NCBI RefSeq assembly: GCF_001949145.1
Contig: NW_019091415.1
Coordinates: 1,471,446-1,535,445 of the forward strand
DNA length: 64,000 nt
Origin: Acanthaster planci
Lineage: Eukaryota > Echinodermata > Asteroidea > Valvatida > Acanthasteridae
Direction of reading: 5' to 3'
In this document: positions 24,501-34,628 of the stretch, piece after piece
Numbering within the stretch: position 1 is the stretch's first letter
How the letters are laid out: the number at the start of each line of letters is the position of its first letter
Notes under the pieces: model-generated
Databases searched by the model: none
What the model saw: the letters and a program-made list of their open reading frames with translations, nothing else
What the model was told of the DNA's origin: nothing
Position numbers and translations under genes: made by a program

Positions 24501-26982
24501 GGGTACCAGTGTGGTTCCCTGCCTTCTAACAATCTCCAACATCTCTAAAGAGCAGGTTTAACAGCTTCCAGCGTCACGGTCACAAGCCAACCATCGCCAT
24601 CACAACCATCGCATTCAGATTTCCAAGCCAAGGAATCACAAGAATTCAGACAGCAAATTGTGTTGAAAATACACTCCATGCAGTTTGTTTCAAAGTTCTG
24701 AAGGACCAAAGATTAACTTAAAGCAAGACAGTTGGTCAGAGAAAGCATTAACCTGCAGCGTGAACAAATGAATCACTACTGCTTGGAGCACATCTGCTAA
24801 GTTTAATCTGCGATGATAGTCTGTCTGTTGTGTTTTGTTGTTCAGAGTAAGTTGACGAAAACTGTATCCATACCGGGCCTGGTCTTGGGGCTATAACATC
24901 GAGTCACCACTTGTCAATCCACACATGCGTATGTAGGGCACCATTTACATAAAAAATATCGTATGAAATGTTATTGACCGTGAACTTGCCGTGAGCATTG
25001 CAGTCAATGGTACTACGTCAGTGACGATGACTTTACAAAATAGTCTCACCTGTTGTCATAGTGTGACTGCACTGCGCCGTGTTAAAGAGCAATTGCCTAG
25101 CTTTCTCCCCATAGTTTGCACCCGAACGTACTCATCGTTCGAACCAATTTGTAAGCTTTAAGAGATTTCACTGTATATTTATTAATTTTGTGCCGCCAAA
25201 GGCCCTTTTGGTCCAACACCTCGTCGATATGGTGGCATGCCTAACTGTCCGTTTACTGATCAACAATTACAATCAATACAGAAACAGCCTTAACTTCAAA
25301 CCGGGCACAGATTTGGGTTTCGTCTTCAATACCAACACGGATCCGGGTTCTCTAAGCGAACTCCAGTTCTACTGGGATCACGATTTTGAGTTGCTCAACC
25401 CAGGCGACTGGCCAATCTTTGACGACATCGAGGTGTTCATTTCAAAAATCACCATCAAGGGGCTCAGTTTACAGAAGAGGTGAGTCACACACCTTCACAT
25501 TAAACAGTTTTGTTTGTTTTTGAACTTGAATGGTTACCGGAAAAGCCTTGAATAAATCTCTATTGACATGAGTGTGTAATTATCTTAACGTGAGGCTGCA
25601 TCTTTTTTTCACAAGTGAAGAATATTAATTAAGAAAATAACTCTTTTTTCGAGCTTAATCAAACTTTTTTTGTGCAAGTGACACTTCGTGGAGCTTTTAG
25701 CTTTTAAGTGACAGTGTCCAAACGACATGTAAATGCATTATCATTTCTCAAGCCGAAACTGAAATGTTTTCGCAGTACCAAATATAAACTTCGGCCGATT
25801 CCTGAGCCCATGTTTGTGTACATCGTTAATTTTTTTATTTCATTTTTAATATCTTATGAAAGATGCTAAGAGAAGCGTTTGAATATGTGGTTTGCTATAT
25901 TTGTCACCCAAACCATTTCCTTTTAAAATTTAGACCCCTTCCAAACCATTCAACCACTGGATACACAGCGCCAATAAATTAGCATTCATGGTGTCATTTC
26001 CACTTGTTGACTTAGATTGGTGCGCAGAGAACTAGGCCCCTAATCCTCCCCAACATTTTAGCTGAAATTCCGATGAACTGCATTCATGCATATTTACCCT
26101 GTTTTGGGCTGTGTTATTAACATTCAAGCATTTAATTTCAATAATTTACGGAACATTGTCACTTCCTGTGGGTATACATGTCCACGTTCGCACATCCGAG
26201 CTAGGAAATCTGTCTACAACACTCTTGTTTTCTCAGAGATAAAGTTACAACCACTTTTTACTGACCGCATTGTGAAATCGCCTTCTGAGATTTATTGATC
26301 TGGGAGGGTTTATAACCCGAGAAGAAATAATGGAGAAATGAAGATAATCGTGATATAAAGTGTAATTCAGATACACAAAACCAAAGCTGAATGTCCTTTT
26401 CTCTAAATTTATGGCGTTTTCAATTAATGGCATATCATTAAGTCGGGTAGTTGCTGCAAGGTCGATTCTTCGGGTCTGGCAACGCAGTGTCAGCTCGAGG
26501 ACGTGTCTTGTTTGACACTCATGCATACCTTCTTTTCAACTCTTCCAGCAAGACAGAAATTTACAGGATAGCATTTTTTTTCTTATTCAATCAGTGCAAT
26601 CTGGGATGGTGCCAGATTAGTCGGGGCTCCATGCCTCGTTTTCCTTTGTTAAATGATGCTTAAAACATATTGATATCATTGATCACAAATGTTCAATTCC
26701 TCATCAGCATATATGACATTAATCTGTAATGAAGTTTTATTTAAGTGCTTTCATTTTCACTCCCAAGTCTCTAAATAAAAAAGGTAATCTCGCTTTTTAA
26801 TTCAATTCAATATGGCAGACTTGTAAATGAGGCCAGTTACTCAGTGTGTTTAGCAAAAAAGTCATCTCCACAAATATCGTTTCGTGTTTTTAACTTCCCC
26901 CAGTTACACGCTGTGCAACCAGAAACCTAACACGGGCATCAACAGCAACACGGTGGCCTACTTCAGGGCCTCCTACTGCTGA
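12559..26982 (+). CDS. Gene A: secreted pancreatic-lipase-like triacylglycerol lipase, 11 exons
   Basis: Exons: 12559-12613, 14409-14666, 16108-16283, 17713-17821, 18539-18655, 19974-20090, 21199-21297, 21667-21819, 24063-24183, 25282-25479, 26904-26982 (TGA). All introns are GT-AG and the phases join into a 493-residue frame without breaks. Residues 1-16 are a signal peptide ([16 protein letters not shown]). The lipase domain follows (CYSNIGCF near the mature N-terminus; HGFLESS at the oxyanion strand). The nucleophile is S179 in GHSLG, the acid D202 in GLDPAGPGF and the histidine H287 in [10 protein letters not shown]. Cys262 and Cys285 bracket a 22-residue lid, the size found in classical pancreatic lipase rather than the short lid of phospholipase A1 relatives. 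Residues from about 362 on form the PLAT/C2-like C-terminal domain. Length (465 in human pancreatic lipase, from family knowledge) and domain order fit. It should hydrolyse dietary or storage acylglycerols outside the cell; substrate choice between triglyceride and phospholipid is inferred only. The start is fixed by the signal peptide and by identity with gene B. Introns 3 and 6 carry palindromic elements and intron 5 a TIR element, all absent from the matching B introns. Confidence 0.93.
13590..13720. repeat. Possible dispersed repeat in intron 1 of gene A
   Basis: A block around GTGAGGGTGAGATACCCTAA followed by GACGTGAATGACTATGAGAA resembles 4885-4970 (GGTGGGGAGATACATACCCT, then GGTGTAAATGAGAAAAA). 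The match is interrupted and only moderately convincing. Confidence 0.3.
17481..17655. repeat. Palindromic MITE-like element, copy 1 (intron 3 of gene A)
   Basis: Ends are inverted: AATACGGGCGATTCACAA at the left, TTGTGAAATGGCCGTATT at the right. The two halves are inverse copies containing TTGGCCAATCA / TGATTGGCCAACGCG and TTTGTCGACC / GGGTCGACAAA types. It could fold into one long hairpin. It ends 57 bp before the exon 4 acceptor. Confidence 0.8.
18290..18395 (+). repeat. tRNA-derived SINE in intron 4 of gene A
   Basis: An RNA polymerase III A-box-like TGGCGTGACGA (18301-18311) is followed about 31 bp later by a B-box-like GGTTCGAATCA (18343-18353), then a body reading CATTTGGAGTTCC. The matching intron of gene B carries the same element at 42815-42925. 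It cannot form a tRNA cloverleaf that I can draw, so it is a SINE and not a tRNA gene. Confidence 0.6.
18945..19563. mobile_element. Non-autonomous TIR DNA transposon, copy 1 (intron 5 of gene A)
   Basis: The left end TCCGGTTCGTAAGTGTGACG and the right end (inverted) GTCACTTACGAACCGGA-type match each other and match 36889-37312. Both copies are flanked by TA on each side (here 18943-18944 and 19564-19565). TA target duplication points to a Tc1/mariner-like mechanism (inference). The internal sequence has no long frame. The B intron 5 (396 bp) lacks it. Confidence 0.75.
20468..20645. repeat. Palindromic MITE-like element, copy 2 (intron 6 of gene A)
   Basis: Same palindrome as at 17481 and 39764: inverted ends (ATACGGGCGGCTCACAATAG at the left; CACTATTGTAAAACGCCCGG at the right), CCAAT-type ATTGGCCAAC motifs and a GTCGAC pair around the centre. 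Confidence 0.75.
20791..20818. repeat. (TTTA)n microsatellite, possible retroposon tail
   Basis: About seven TTTA units. The following unique sequence, read on the minus strand, runs into (TAAA)n, which is how some LINE 3' ends terminate. No coding part of such an element is seen next to it. Confidence 0.6.
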
Positions 26983-27147
26983 AGTGGCTTACTGTGGACA
27001 CAAGAGGGCGGTCTTGATTTAATGTTATTTCGACTACCGATCCGTTTCCCTGAAATACAAGTGCACTTGTCACATATTCAAATTAGGATGCAACACCTTA
27101 GTTCTCTATCTCTGTATTGCTAAAATTCTCAAGACAGGTATATCATT

Positions 27148-27153
27148 AATAAA
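27148..27153 (+). terminator. Poly(A) signal of gene A
   Basis: AATAAA 166 bp after the gene A stop codon. The aligned hexamer of gene B (34454-34459, minus strand) is GATAAA. Confidence 0.6.
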
Positions 27154-28929
27154 CGTCTACGATTTGAAAGTATTTGAGGGACTGACATTTGAACATTATT
27201 CAAAATGTAGAAGAAATGGACACATAAGTCTTGCTTTCCCTCAAGCTTATTATCATCATTTCAAAAGGACAAGCATGTTAATAAGTGCACTTCAAACTAA
27301 TTATTCCAATTAGAGAAGCATCAGCTTCATTTTTGTTTGTTTTTGCCTTCTTAAAATTCCTGGGACAAGTATGATCCAGCCTTTACACTTTGTCTCTCTC
27401 GTTATGTCAAGCACCCTCTTCAAACAGTGGTAGGCCTATGTAGATGCGAACACGTTCCATGCTCACCCGAAAACTATAAATACCCGCATTGGGGCCTAAC
27501 GGGCTTTTCAGCCTTAATTGTGGGGTATTTTACATCAAGCGTGTGGGGCTTCAGCAAAAGAACACATTCAAAGTGGGGGAGTATCGGTTATCTATCATTG
27601 AGAGACCGATCCATCACTAAGCCCTGCCCCACAATAGGACCTGCAAAAACAGGGGGAGGGGGCCTGCCTCAGCTGCCCCTACTTCCGCCGCCATTGAAAA
27701 AAATGAGAGACAAAGTTGATTCAACGCAGGCCAAGCGTATCACAAAATCTTCCCCAAGCATAACCCCCGTTGAGCGTTCACTGGGGGCACGAATAAAATA
27801 ACAAATGGTGTGGCATCTTGCTTACTGGTTACAAATTCACATACCACGTCGATTAGACAAGTTCAACCTATTGGACTAAAGGGCTGGTTTCCCCAAAGTC
27901 TTGTGAACGAGACACTGTTAAATAAAAAGTATTTTTTTCCGTTTGAAACCTTTGGTATAGAAGCAGTCATTTTTCTTTGTGTTTTTGTGTTTGCATGTTG
28001 TTGGTGCTACCGATGTTTTGTTGTTGATGCTGTTGTCCTAGTTCCGTAACGAACCTTCCCTGATCATCCAGAACCCGCCACTGGACTGGAAACCATAGGC
28101 ACACGTCCGCTTATGCCTTGAACAAAAACAGGTCTTCGTCAACCTGGAGTCAAACTGGTGACAAATTGATGACTGTCGTTGTCAACAGTAAATATCTGAC
28201 ATGGTTGTGGAAACTACTTACCTTCCTCTTGTAGTTATCAAAGGCAACGACAAATAAATAATGTCCAAAAGTTCTGTGTTCAACTTCAGAAACAAATTTA
28301 TTACTTAAAAATCACTCCTCCCCACGACAAAACCATAAGCTTGTGCTGATATTTTAGAGGACAACAACCTCTTAATCACAGCTTTGTTTAATATTTACCG
28401 TCACGTTATAAAAATCTATTTCAAGATTAATCCGCACATCAATCGAGTTACACAAAACAATACTGAGCTGAACGTCTGACTTTACCCAAGTACGCCCCAG
28501 CACCCAGATAGCTTGGACCCCGATTCCCGTTCCTCAGTGTTCACCCACAGGATATAAGCAACAGCACAGTTGGATCGCATCAGTCCAGTAGACGGACAGA
28601 GTACTCACTGTCTGAAACGTCAAATAACCGGTTCTTTTCAGAACCACACATACTCAAAAGAGATATTTTCCATATGGTGTATCCGCAAACCCTCTGCCTT
28701 ATCGTATTTCACCATGCAGACCTTCAAGAGCTACTTAATTTACCCAAGTTTCACAACCGTCTTCAAAGTCTTGTAGGCCCCACCAAAGTTGATAAATTCA
28801 CAACTCTTTTAAATTCACTGGAAATTTACAAGCTGTCTCCAAACGATCAAGGCTTCGCCAATTGCATTAGTACGAAACTCTTCATGATACGAAAGCCCTG
28901 TCGTGCCACCCAGTATTGTGAAACGTGAG

Positions 28930-29800
28930 GTATATTTTTTCCCAGTAAATTTTCAAGGGATATATGTTTCTTAAGTTTGAAATTACAGAAACGACTTTCA
29001 AAAAACCGAATTCATAAAAAGTATACTTCAAAAATTAATCTCATAAAAATGAACCTGGAAAGGTACATTTCATAAACACGATTTGTTTACAAACAAGGTT
29101 TCTAAATATAGATCTCATAAGAACAGACTGGAGAGTATGATTATGTATCAAACAAACAAACTAGGAAACAATCTCCTAAAATGAAGTTGAAAAAAGTATA
29201 CTTCATGAAAACGAACTTGGAAAAAAATATACTTCACTTTTTCAAAATGTATATACTTGCTGGCTCTAAAGGAATTTTGTATCAAGGCCAGACTGGTTCA
29301 GACTTCACGCCAAAGTGAAAACGAAGCGATTTGCAGTCACGAAATTTCGCTTGAGTTGAAATGTGTCCAAGTTTTACAAATATGCCCGATCTGACGTCAC
29401 AACTTTGTGTTTGTTTACGCTTTTGCACGAAGTATGAGGCAACCTTTATGCTACATTGTACAATTAGAATCAAATCACAATTTCCTTTCCACATGAGAAG
29501 GAAACAAAGGACTACTTTAATCATATTTGCAACTTCCCTCTCAGAGTCTGTGAGGACAAAAAGAAGACTGAGAGCGAGGACTTGGGAGGATTTCGTGAAA
29601 CTATTTATTCCCAAAGGGAGACAATTTAAAAAAAGGTGTCGTAAGAACAAACTGGAGAATATGTCGTACAAACTAACATTGGAAGATATCTCTCGCAGAA
29701 ACGAGGTTGAAAACCAAATACAATGTACTTCATAGACAAAGAACATCAAAAAATACACTTCATCAAAACGAGCTCGGAAAAAAAATCACTTTTTGAAATC
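28930..29800. repeat. Degenerate minisatellite in the spacer between the inverted arms
   Basis: Repeated variants of AAAGTATACTTCATAAAAAC and AACGAACTTGGAAAAA occur at about 28990-29280 and again at about 29640-29790, interrupted by roughly 350 bp of other sequence. Unit spacing is irregular, about 30-60 bp. No gene is supported between 28.1 and 30.7 kb. Confidence 0.6.
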
Positions 29801-30782
29801 CTATACAGCGCTTTTATAAGATGACTTTCAATGTAATTAGCTGCAAACATGCAGTACATGAACAGAGATTTTTGTCAACTGAATTACAGCCAGCGAGGGA
29901 AGAGGTGTCAAGTTGGGGGCCAACAGAGGGCGCAAGTTTCCGAGGAACGGTGGTTCGGTTTTTTGTGGGGACTACACGTGTTACGGTTGCATCACTACTA
30001 ACAAAAATTGTCAAGGCTATAACAAAAGCTTACTTTAGCTGCAGTGTTTTGATAAAAGCCGAGAGTTGCATACGAAAGACAGAACTATTGACAATGATGC
30101 TGTAGACAAGAAATCAATAAGAAATTCCACGAAAAGTGGAACACGCGTTGTCACTTAACTTGTTCTGCATATCTTACAAACAGTTGGATGGTGTGAAGAT
30201 TAAGTAAGAGATGGCGCTGGTAAGGGGGCTATACTTTAATACCGATTTGTCAACGAATATGACGTTTGACCGACAACTTAATCACCAACGTCCTTATCGC
30301 CTGTTAGTCGAATGACCTGCAGGATTGTCGAGAAACACGGCCCAAAATGGTCAGATTAGGTGAGAAACAGCAAAACAGTCTGCCACAGACCGGTGGGACA
30401 TTGCCCTTGGGTCTTCGCGTGGCTTGACTCATCACAGCATGACGTCAACTAGTGACTGGTTTGTGACACATCTTCCGTTTTAGCGTTGACTGGAGGACAG
30501 CCTACCCTTGCATGCAGCTCTGCTCAATTTTCATTGCAGCAACTTCTACATTGCTTCTTACTGCCACATTATACGACAATTACGTGGCACAGATGGTCAT
30601 TTAGTTTAAAAAAAATCACCGTCACCACTACCCAGCCGACTTCAGCATCCTTTTTCGACATGCTTGAAGAAGGTAATGCATATTCAATTAGTCTGTGCCT
30701 ATGAGTGGGATCACAGACGCTGTGTGGAACGTGACTCTTTTAACATGGAGGTACTACCTTGCTTTCTTCTTTTTGTTTCACG

Positions 30783-32378
30783 ATGACACGACTCCTGGCA
30801 TTACTAAGTGTACTGTTGGCCTGTTCAGTCATTTCATTTTACTATACCGTTTACTCTGAATATGCCGTCACTTATCAGCAAGGTGCTCTGCCGCCAAACA
30901 CTGTGCCACCGAATCCTAGGATGGGTTACATTGAAGCGGGAGACAGAACCAAATTCAATGCCACTGAGGGCCATACTCTAACGCTAACTGNNNNNNNNNN
31001 NNNNNNNNNNNNNNNNNNNNNNNNNNNNNNNNNNNNNNNNNNNNNNNNNNNNNNNNNNNNNNNNNNNNNNNNNNNNNNNNNNNNNNNNNNNNNNNNNNNN
31101 NNNNNNNNNNNNNNNNNNNNNNNNNNNNNNNNNNNNNNNNNNNNNNNNNNNNNNNNNNNNNNNNNNNNNNNNNNNNNNNNNNNNNNNNNNNNNNNNNNNN
31201 NNNNNNNNNNNNNNNNNNNNNNNNNNNNNNNNNNNNNNNNNNNNNNNNNNNNNNNNNNNNNNNNNNNNNNNNNNNNNNNNNNNNNNNNNNNNNNNNNNNN
31301 NNNNNNNNNNNAGTAACTTTTACTGACTGGGAAAGAATGCATCGCATTGGTTGGTATAAAGCCACACAACTTGCACTTGGTAAGGACATGGTTGCGGATT
31401 TCATGACACATTTTCCCGCCTACATTTGGAGAGACACCATAACGAATTGCAGAAATCACATGCTGAAGCACATGAAGGTAAGACAGAGATTTTTCTTTTT
31501 TAAAAGCACACAATAACTGAATTGTGCACGACAATACCTGATTGGAGCTGCGAAAGACGCTATTATCATCGCTCATTTCAATCTGACGAAAAGGTTCTGT
31601 TTCATAAGGTGATGCCAAAATTAAATTAGGTCCGTAATTAAATCTTTTTTAAAAAGTCCATCATTTTCATAAAATTATCTCAGCAGCACTCAATCCGTTC
31701 TACGAACATAATGACGCTCGATTTACCGCCACGTACATGCATTTGTATTTCATAAGAAATCTTTCACAACGTCTATTGCAGGTGACCCGCTTGGACGACG
31801 CCTTTCCGAAATTAGTCGATCTGGTTAGTCCAGTCAACGTGATTTTTAACTACGCTTACTACTTTGAGAATGATCGTTATGACTGGCATTTAGATGTCAA
31901 CAAAGATCTTGCAGCCTACAACTTGAAACAACTTCCTCGCGGTGTGAACATCAAACCCAGTGAGACTTTACCAGAGGTACGTGTCACCGTACATGAAACT
32001 TACTACCGAAAACCAAAGGAGCGCAACCCTTTACTGCAGGGCTACTGCGTTGCAAAACGATACGTGGGCCCACTGCCCGCCAATTGCCAAGCATTTGAAA
32101 ATGTCATCAACTTTCAGTTGTTTGAGTTTGGCTGGTTCCCAGGCATCATTCAGAGCCACATCAGTACATGGTGTGGATCAGACGAAGGTCGCCGAGACTG
32201 TGTCCGGCGTCTGGAAGCCCACTACAAGAACGTGAAGACGTACTACAACCTGGGATGGTTTGATTTGAATTTGAGACGGGTGCGCGCCGTGGAGAAATTG
32301 GCTGCACAGGAGAATACCTCGTGTCCCAAAATATTAGACTTTGATAAAAGTGGAACCGCAACTATAGTTTTCGCTTGA
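30783..32378 (+). CDS. Gene D2: unrecognised membrane-anchored or secreted protein, interrupted by an assembly gap
   Basis: The visible coding parts are 30783-30990 (into the gap), 31313-31477 (out of the gap, donor AAG|GTAAGA) and 31782-32378 (acceptor TTGCAG|GTG, stop TGA). Exons 2 and 3 join in phase 0. The frame opens at 30759, but the ATG at 30783 matches the start of paralogue D1 (1-205), so I prefer it. Residues 4-23 are hydrophobic (LLALLSVLLACSVISFYY), fitting a signal anchor or signal peptide. Two NxT sequons (NATEGH and NTSC) fit a secretory-pathway protein. The C-terminal part has five or more Cys (GYCVAKRY, ANCQAF, TWCGSDEGRRDCVRRLE) and aromatic-rich stretches (NYAYYFENDRYDWHLD). 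I see no known catalytic motif and assign no function. The gap hides an unknown amount of exon and perhaps an intron. AATAAA follows the stop at 32396. Confidence 0.65.
30991..31311. other. Assembly gap (321 N) inside gene D2
   Basis: A run of N. Coding sequence reads into it from the left and out of it on the right, so at least part of an exon is missing from the assembly. Confidence 1.
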
Positions 32379-32395
32379 AAGGCTTTCTTCGTCGT

Positions 32396-32401
32396 AATAA
32401 A
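32396..32401 (+). terminator. Poly(A) signal of gene D2
   Basis: AATAAA starting 18 bp after the TGA stop of gene D2. The 3' UTR would be very short. Confidence 0.55.
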
Positions 32402-34628
32402 ACCTACTACTCAGTGAAGTCTGTACAGCGAGAACGGTACAAAGTCACTGCATAAATGCAGTAGTGCAGAGAGTAACAGCTTCTCTAGCGGCCGTCCGTG
32501 GGTAGCCATTACCACATGCTGCCTGGTGCTTTTAAAAATGCAATGCACACATAAAATTCAATATTTCATTTAATGGACGTTTACACCCATACGAATGACT
32601 GTTTGGTGGCCACTCTAAGCTGACAGGTAACCTTCATCGACTCCTGAGTACTTCAGCCAGGCCTGCCGCCCTGTATAGAGAGCCCAGATTTGCGAGGTTT
32701 TGTGTAATTTCCTTTGTCCCCAGTGAATGCGAATGACGTCTTTTCAAATGCGGATTAGCGTGCAGTGGTGCTGTGTCGTTCATCAATGGGGCCCTGGAGC
32801 ACTTTTGTCCACGGTGCTAATCCACGGGCGTGCTATGCCCAAAACAGCGGAATACTGTTTAAAAACAATGAGGGATTCAAGTAGATTCGAAAAATGGAAG
32901 CCGAAAAATGATGGCAATACCCTGCAGCAGGTCCTCTGTTCCGAGTACGGTCTTTTTTTTATACGGACCATCTCTTTTGTCCCATTTTTTTTGGGGTGTT
33001 CTGCACACGTGCATGGTCTAGCCTTGTTAATCACATATGCAAACTTGTCACAGTGCCGATTTCAGTACCCTTAACACCAGTCTAGTTTGTTCACTCATCT
33101 GTGTCAATAACATCACAAGCTGTATACCATTGCAAAGAGGGCATTCTGCCCTTTCTAGCGATATATTTCTCTTTCCCATACATAAAGCAGTTTTGCTATA
33201 ACAGTAATTTTTATCTCGGTATACCTTTTATGTGGACACCCTGTAGAAAAGGGCACCCATACTTCAAAATACACAGGTTTTCAGCATGGGCCACTCTACT
33301 TCAGTCCCAAAACGGTTGGCCTTCTTTTTTCCTGTCATGTAGAACAAAATTATGCCCTCTTCAAATTTCAGGTTTTCAAGTTTAAAGGAAGACATGGGTA
33401 TGGTAAGGAGTATTTCATAGTTAACCGCAAGATTATGTTTTAAGGATTATGTCTACCCGGGTGTCTGGTAGGGTAAGTTTCCAATCCGCGCGCAATGGGT
33501 CTCAACCAACCACCTGCGTATGAAATTCTTGACATTGACTGAAAAAAAGGCTGTTATTAGCAGCAAAGGGTGCATCGGGTCTTAAACAAAATCTCTACAA
33601 AGTCACCCTCAATTGCTCTGCATGACTAGGGATTAGGTACCTCAAGCTTACCATACGGCAATTCTAACTACATGTATGTGGGTTAGCACGTGTGTTTCAA
33701 AGGTCAAAAGTATAATATGGAAGACAACAGGGTTGACGGGGATCCCTCGAAAACAATCGAGAGATGTAATGCGTTTGGAAGGAATTATGTAGATCCTGGG
33801 CTTTTTTCCTGTGGATGAGGGATAATTGGACCCGTTAAAAGGTTTAAAAACCTGCCTATGGTTTCCAGATCACTGGCGGTTTCTGGATGACTAGGGAAGA
33901 TACGTTGCACATCTATGACAACACCAACAGTACAGCAACAAACACAGAAACAGAAGTGCTATTATACTTGGTTTTATTCGTCAAACCCATGGGATCCGGG
34001 AAATCTCATTCACTAGGTTCGACTATGAAATCAAACACATCATCCATACAGGTTGAATTTGTAATGAATATGCAAACCTTTGCCACAGTATTTGCTAGAT
34101 GTAGTCTTTTCCGTGTCCCCAATGAACACTTAACGGGGATTATGAAGGTGGAAGATTTTTGTGAAGATGGAAGAAAGATAGAGTGGACCTTTAATAATAA
34201 TGTGCAACAACTGGTTAGTTATACTAAGTTTTATTAGCCTTGCTTCTCAATTTCTGCGTTTTGTACTGAGGCCTCACCCCTTGATGTAAAATAATCACGA
34301 ATAAGGGTGAAAAGGCTCACATTTGCCCTTTTGAAATGATAATAAGATCATTACCTTTCGGATAAGCATTAAAGACGTATGAATTTCTGCTACAGTTTGA
34401 AGAATGTTCAGATGTCAGTTCCTGAAATAGTTTTGAAAGAAAAACTGTAAACGTTTATCAATTATATACTTGTCCTGACCATGTTAGCATTACAGGGACA
34501 GAAAATCAAGGTGTCTCTTCCTAATTTGAAAAAGTAGCTTCAAGTGCAGTTGTATTTCAGGGGAACCAGATCAGTAGTGGAAATAAAAGTGATTCAAAAA
34601 CGCCCCCTTGTGTCCACAGTAAGCCACT
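32402..34628. other. Intergenic, no gene seen
   Basis: Open frames are short and without recognisable content. The right half (from about 33845) is the inverted counterpart of the 3' flank of gene A. Confidence 0.5.
34454..34459 (-). terminator. Variant poly(A) hexamer of gene B
   Basis: GATAAA on the minus strand, aligned with the AATAAA of gene A within matching flanks. An AATAAA further downstream at 34230-34235 (minus) may be used instead. Confidence 0.4.

Larger units (their letters stand above)
11150..28100. repeat. Left arm of a large inverted segmental duplication
   Basis: Contains gene A with about 1.4 kb upstream and 1.1 kb downstream. Every exon of A has a mirror exon in gene B. 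Non-coding matches in inverted orientation include 11290-11325 with 51195-51240, 11415-11440 with 51100-51125, 15690-15790 with 47650-47760 (intron 2), 23640-23760 with 38290-38410 (intron 8), the 24480-24530 / 37470-37510 pair, and the 3' flank 28050-28100 with 33845-33900. End coordinates are visual estimates. Confidence 0.85.
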
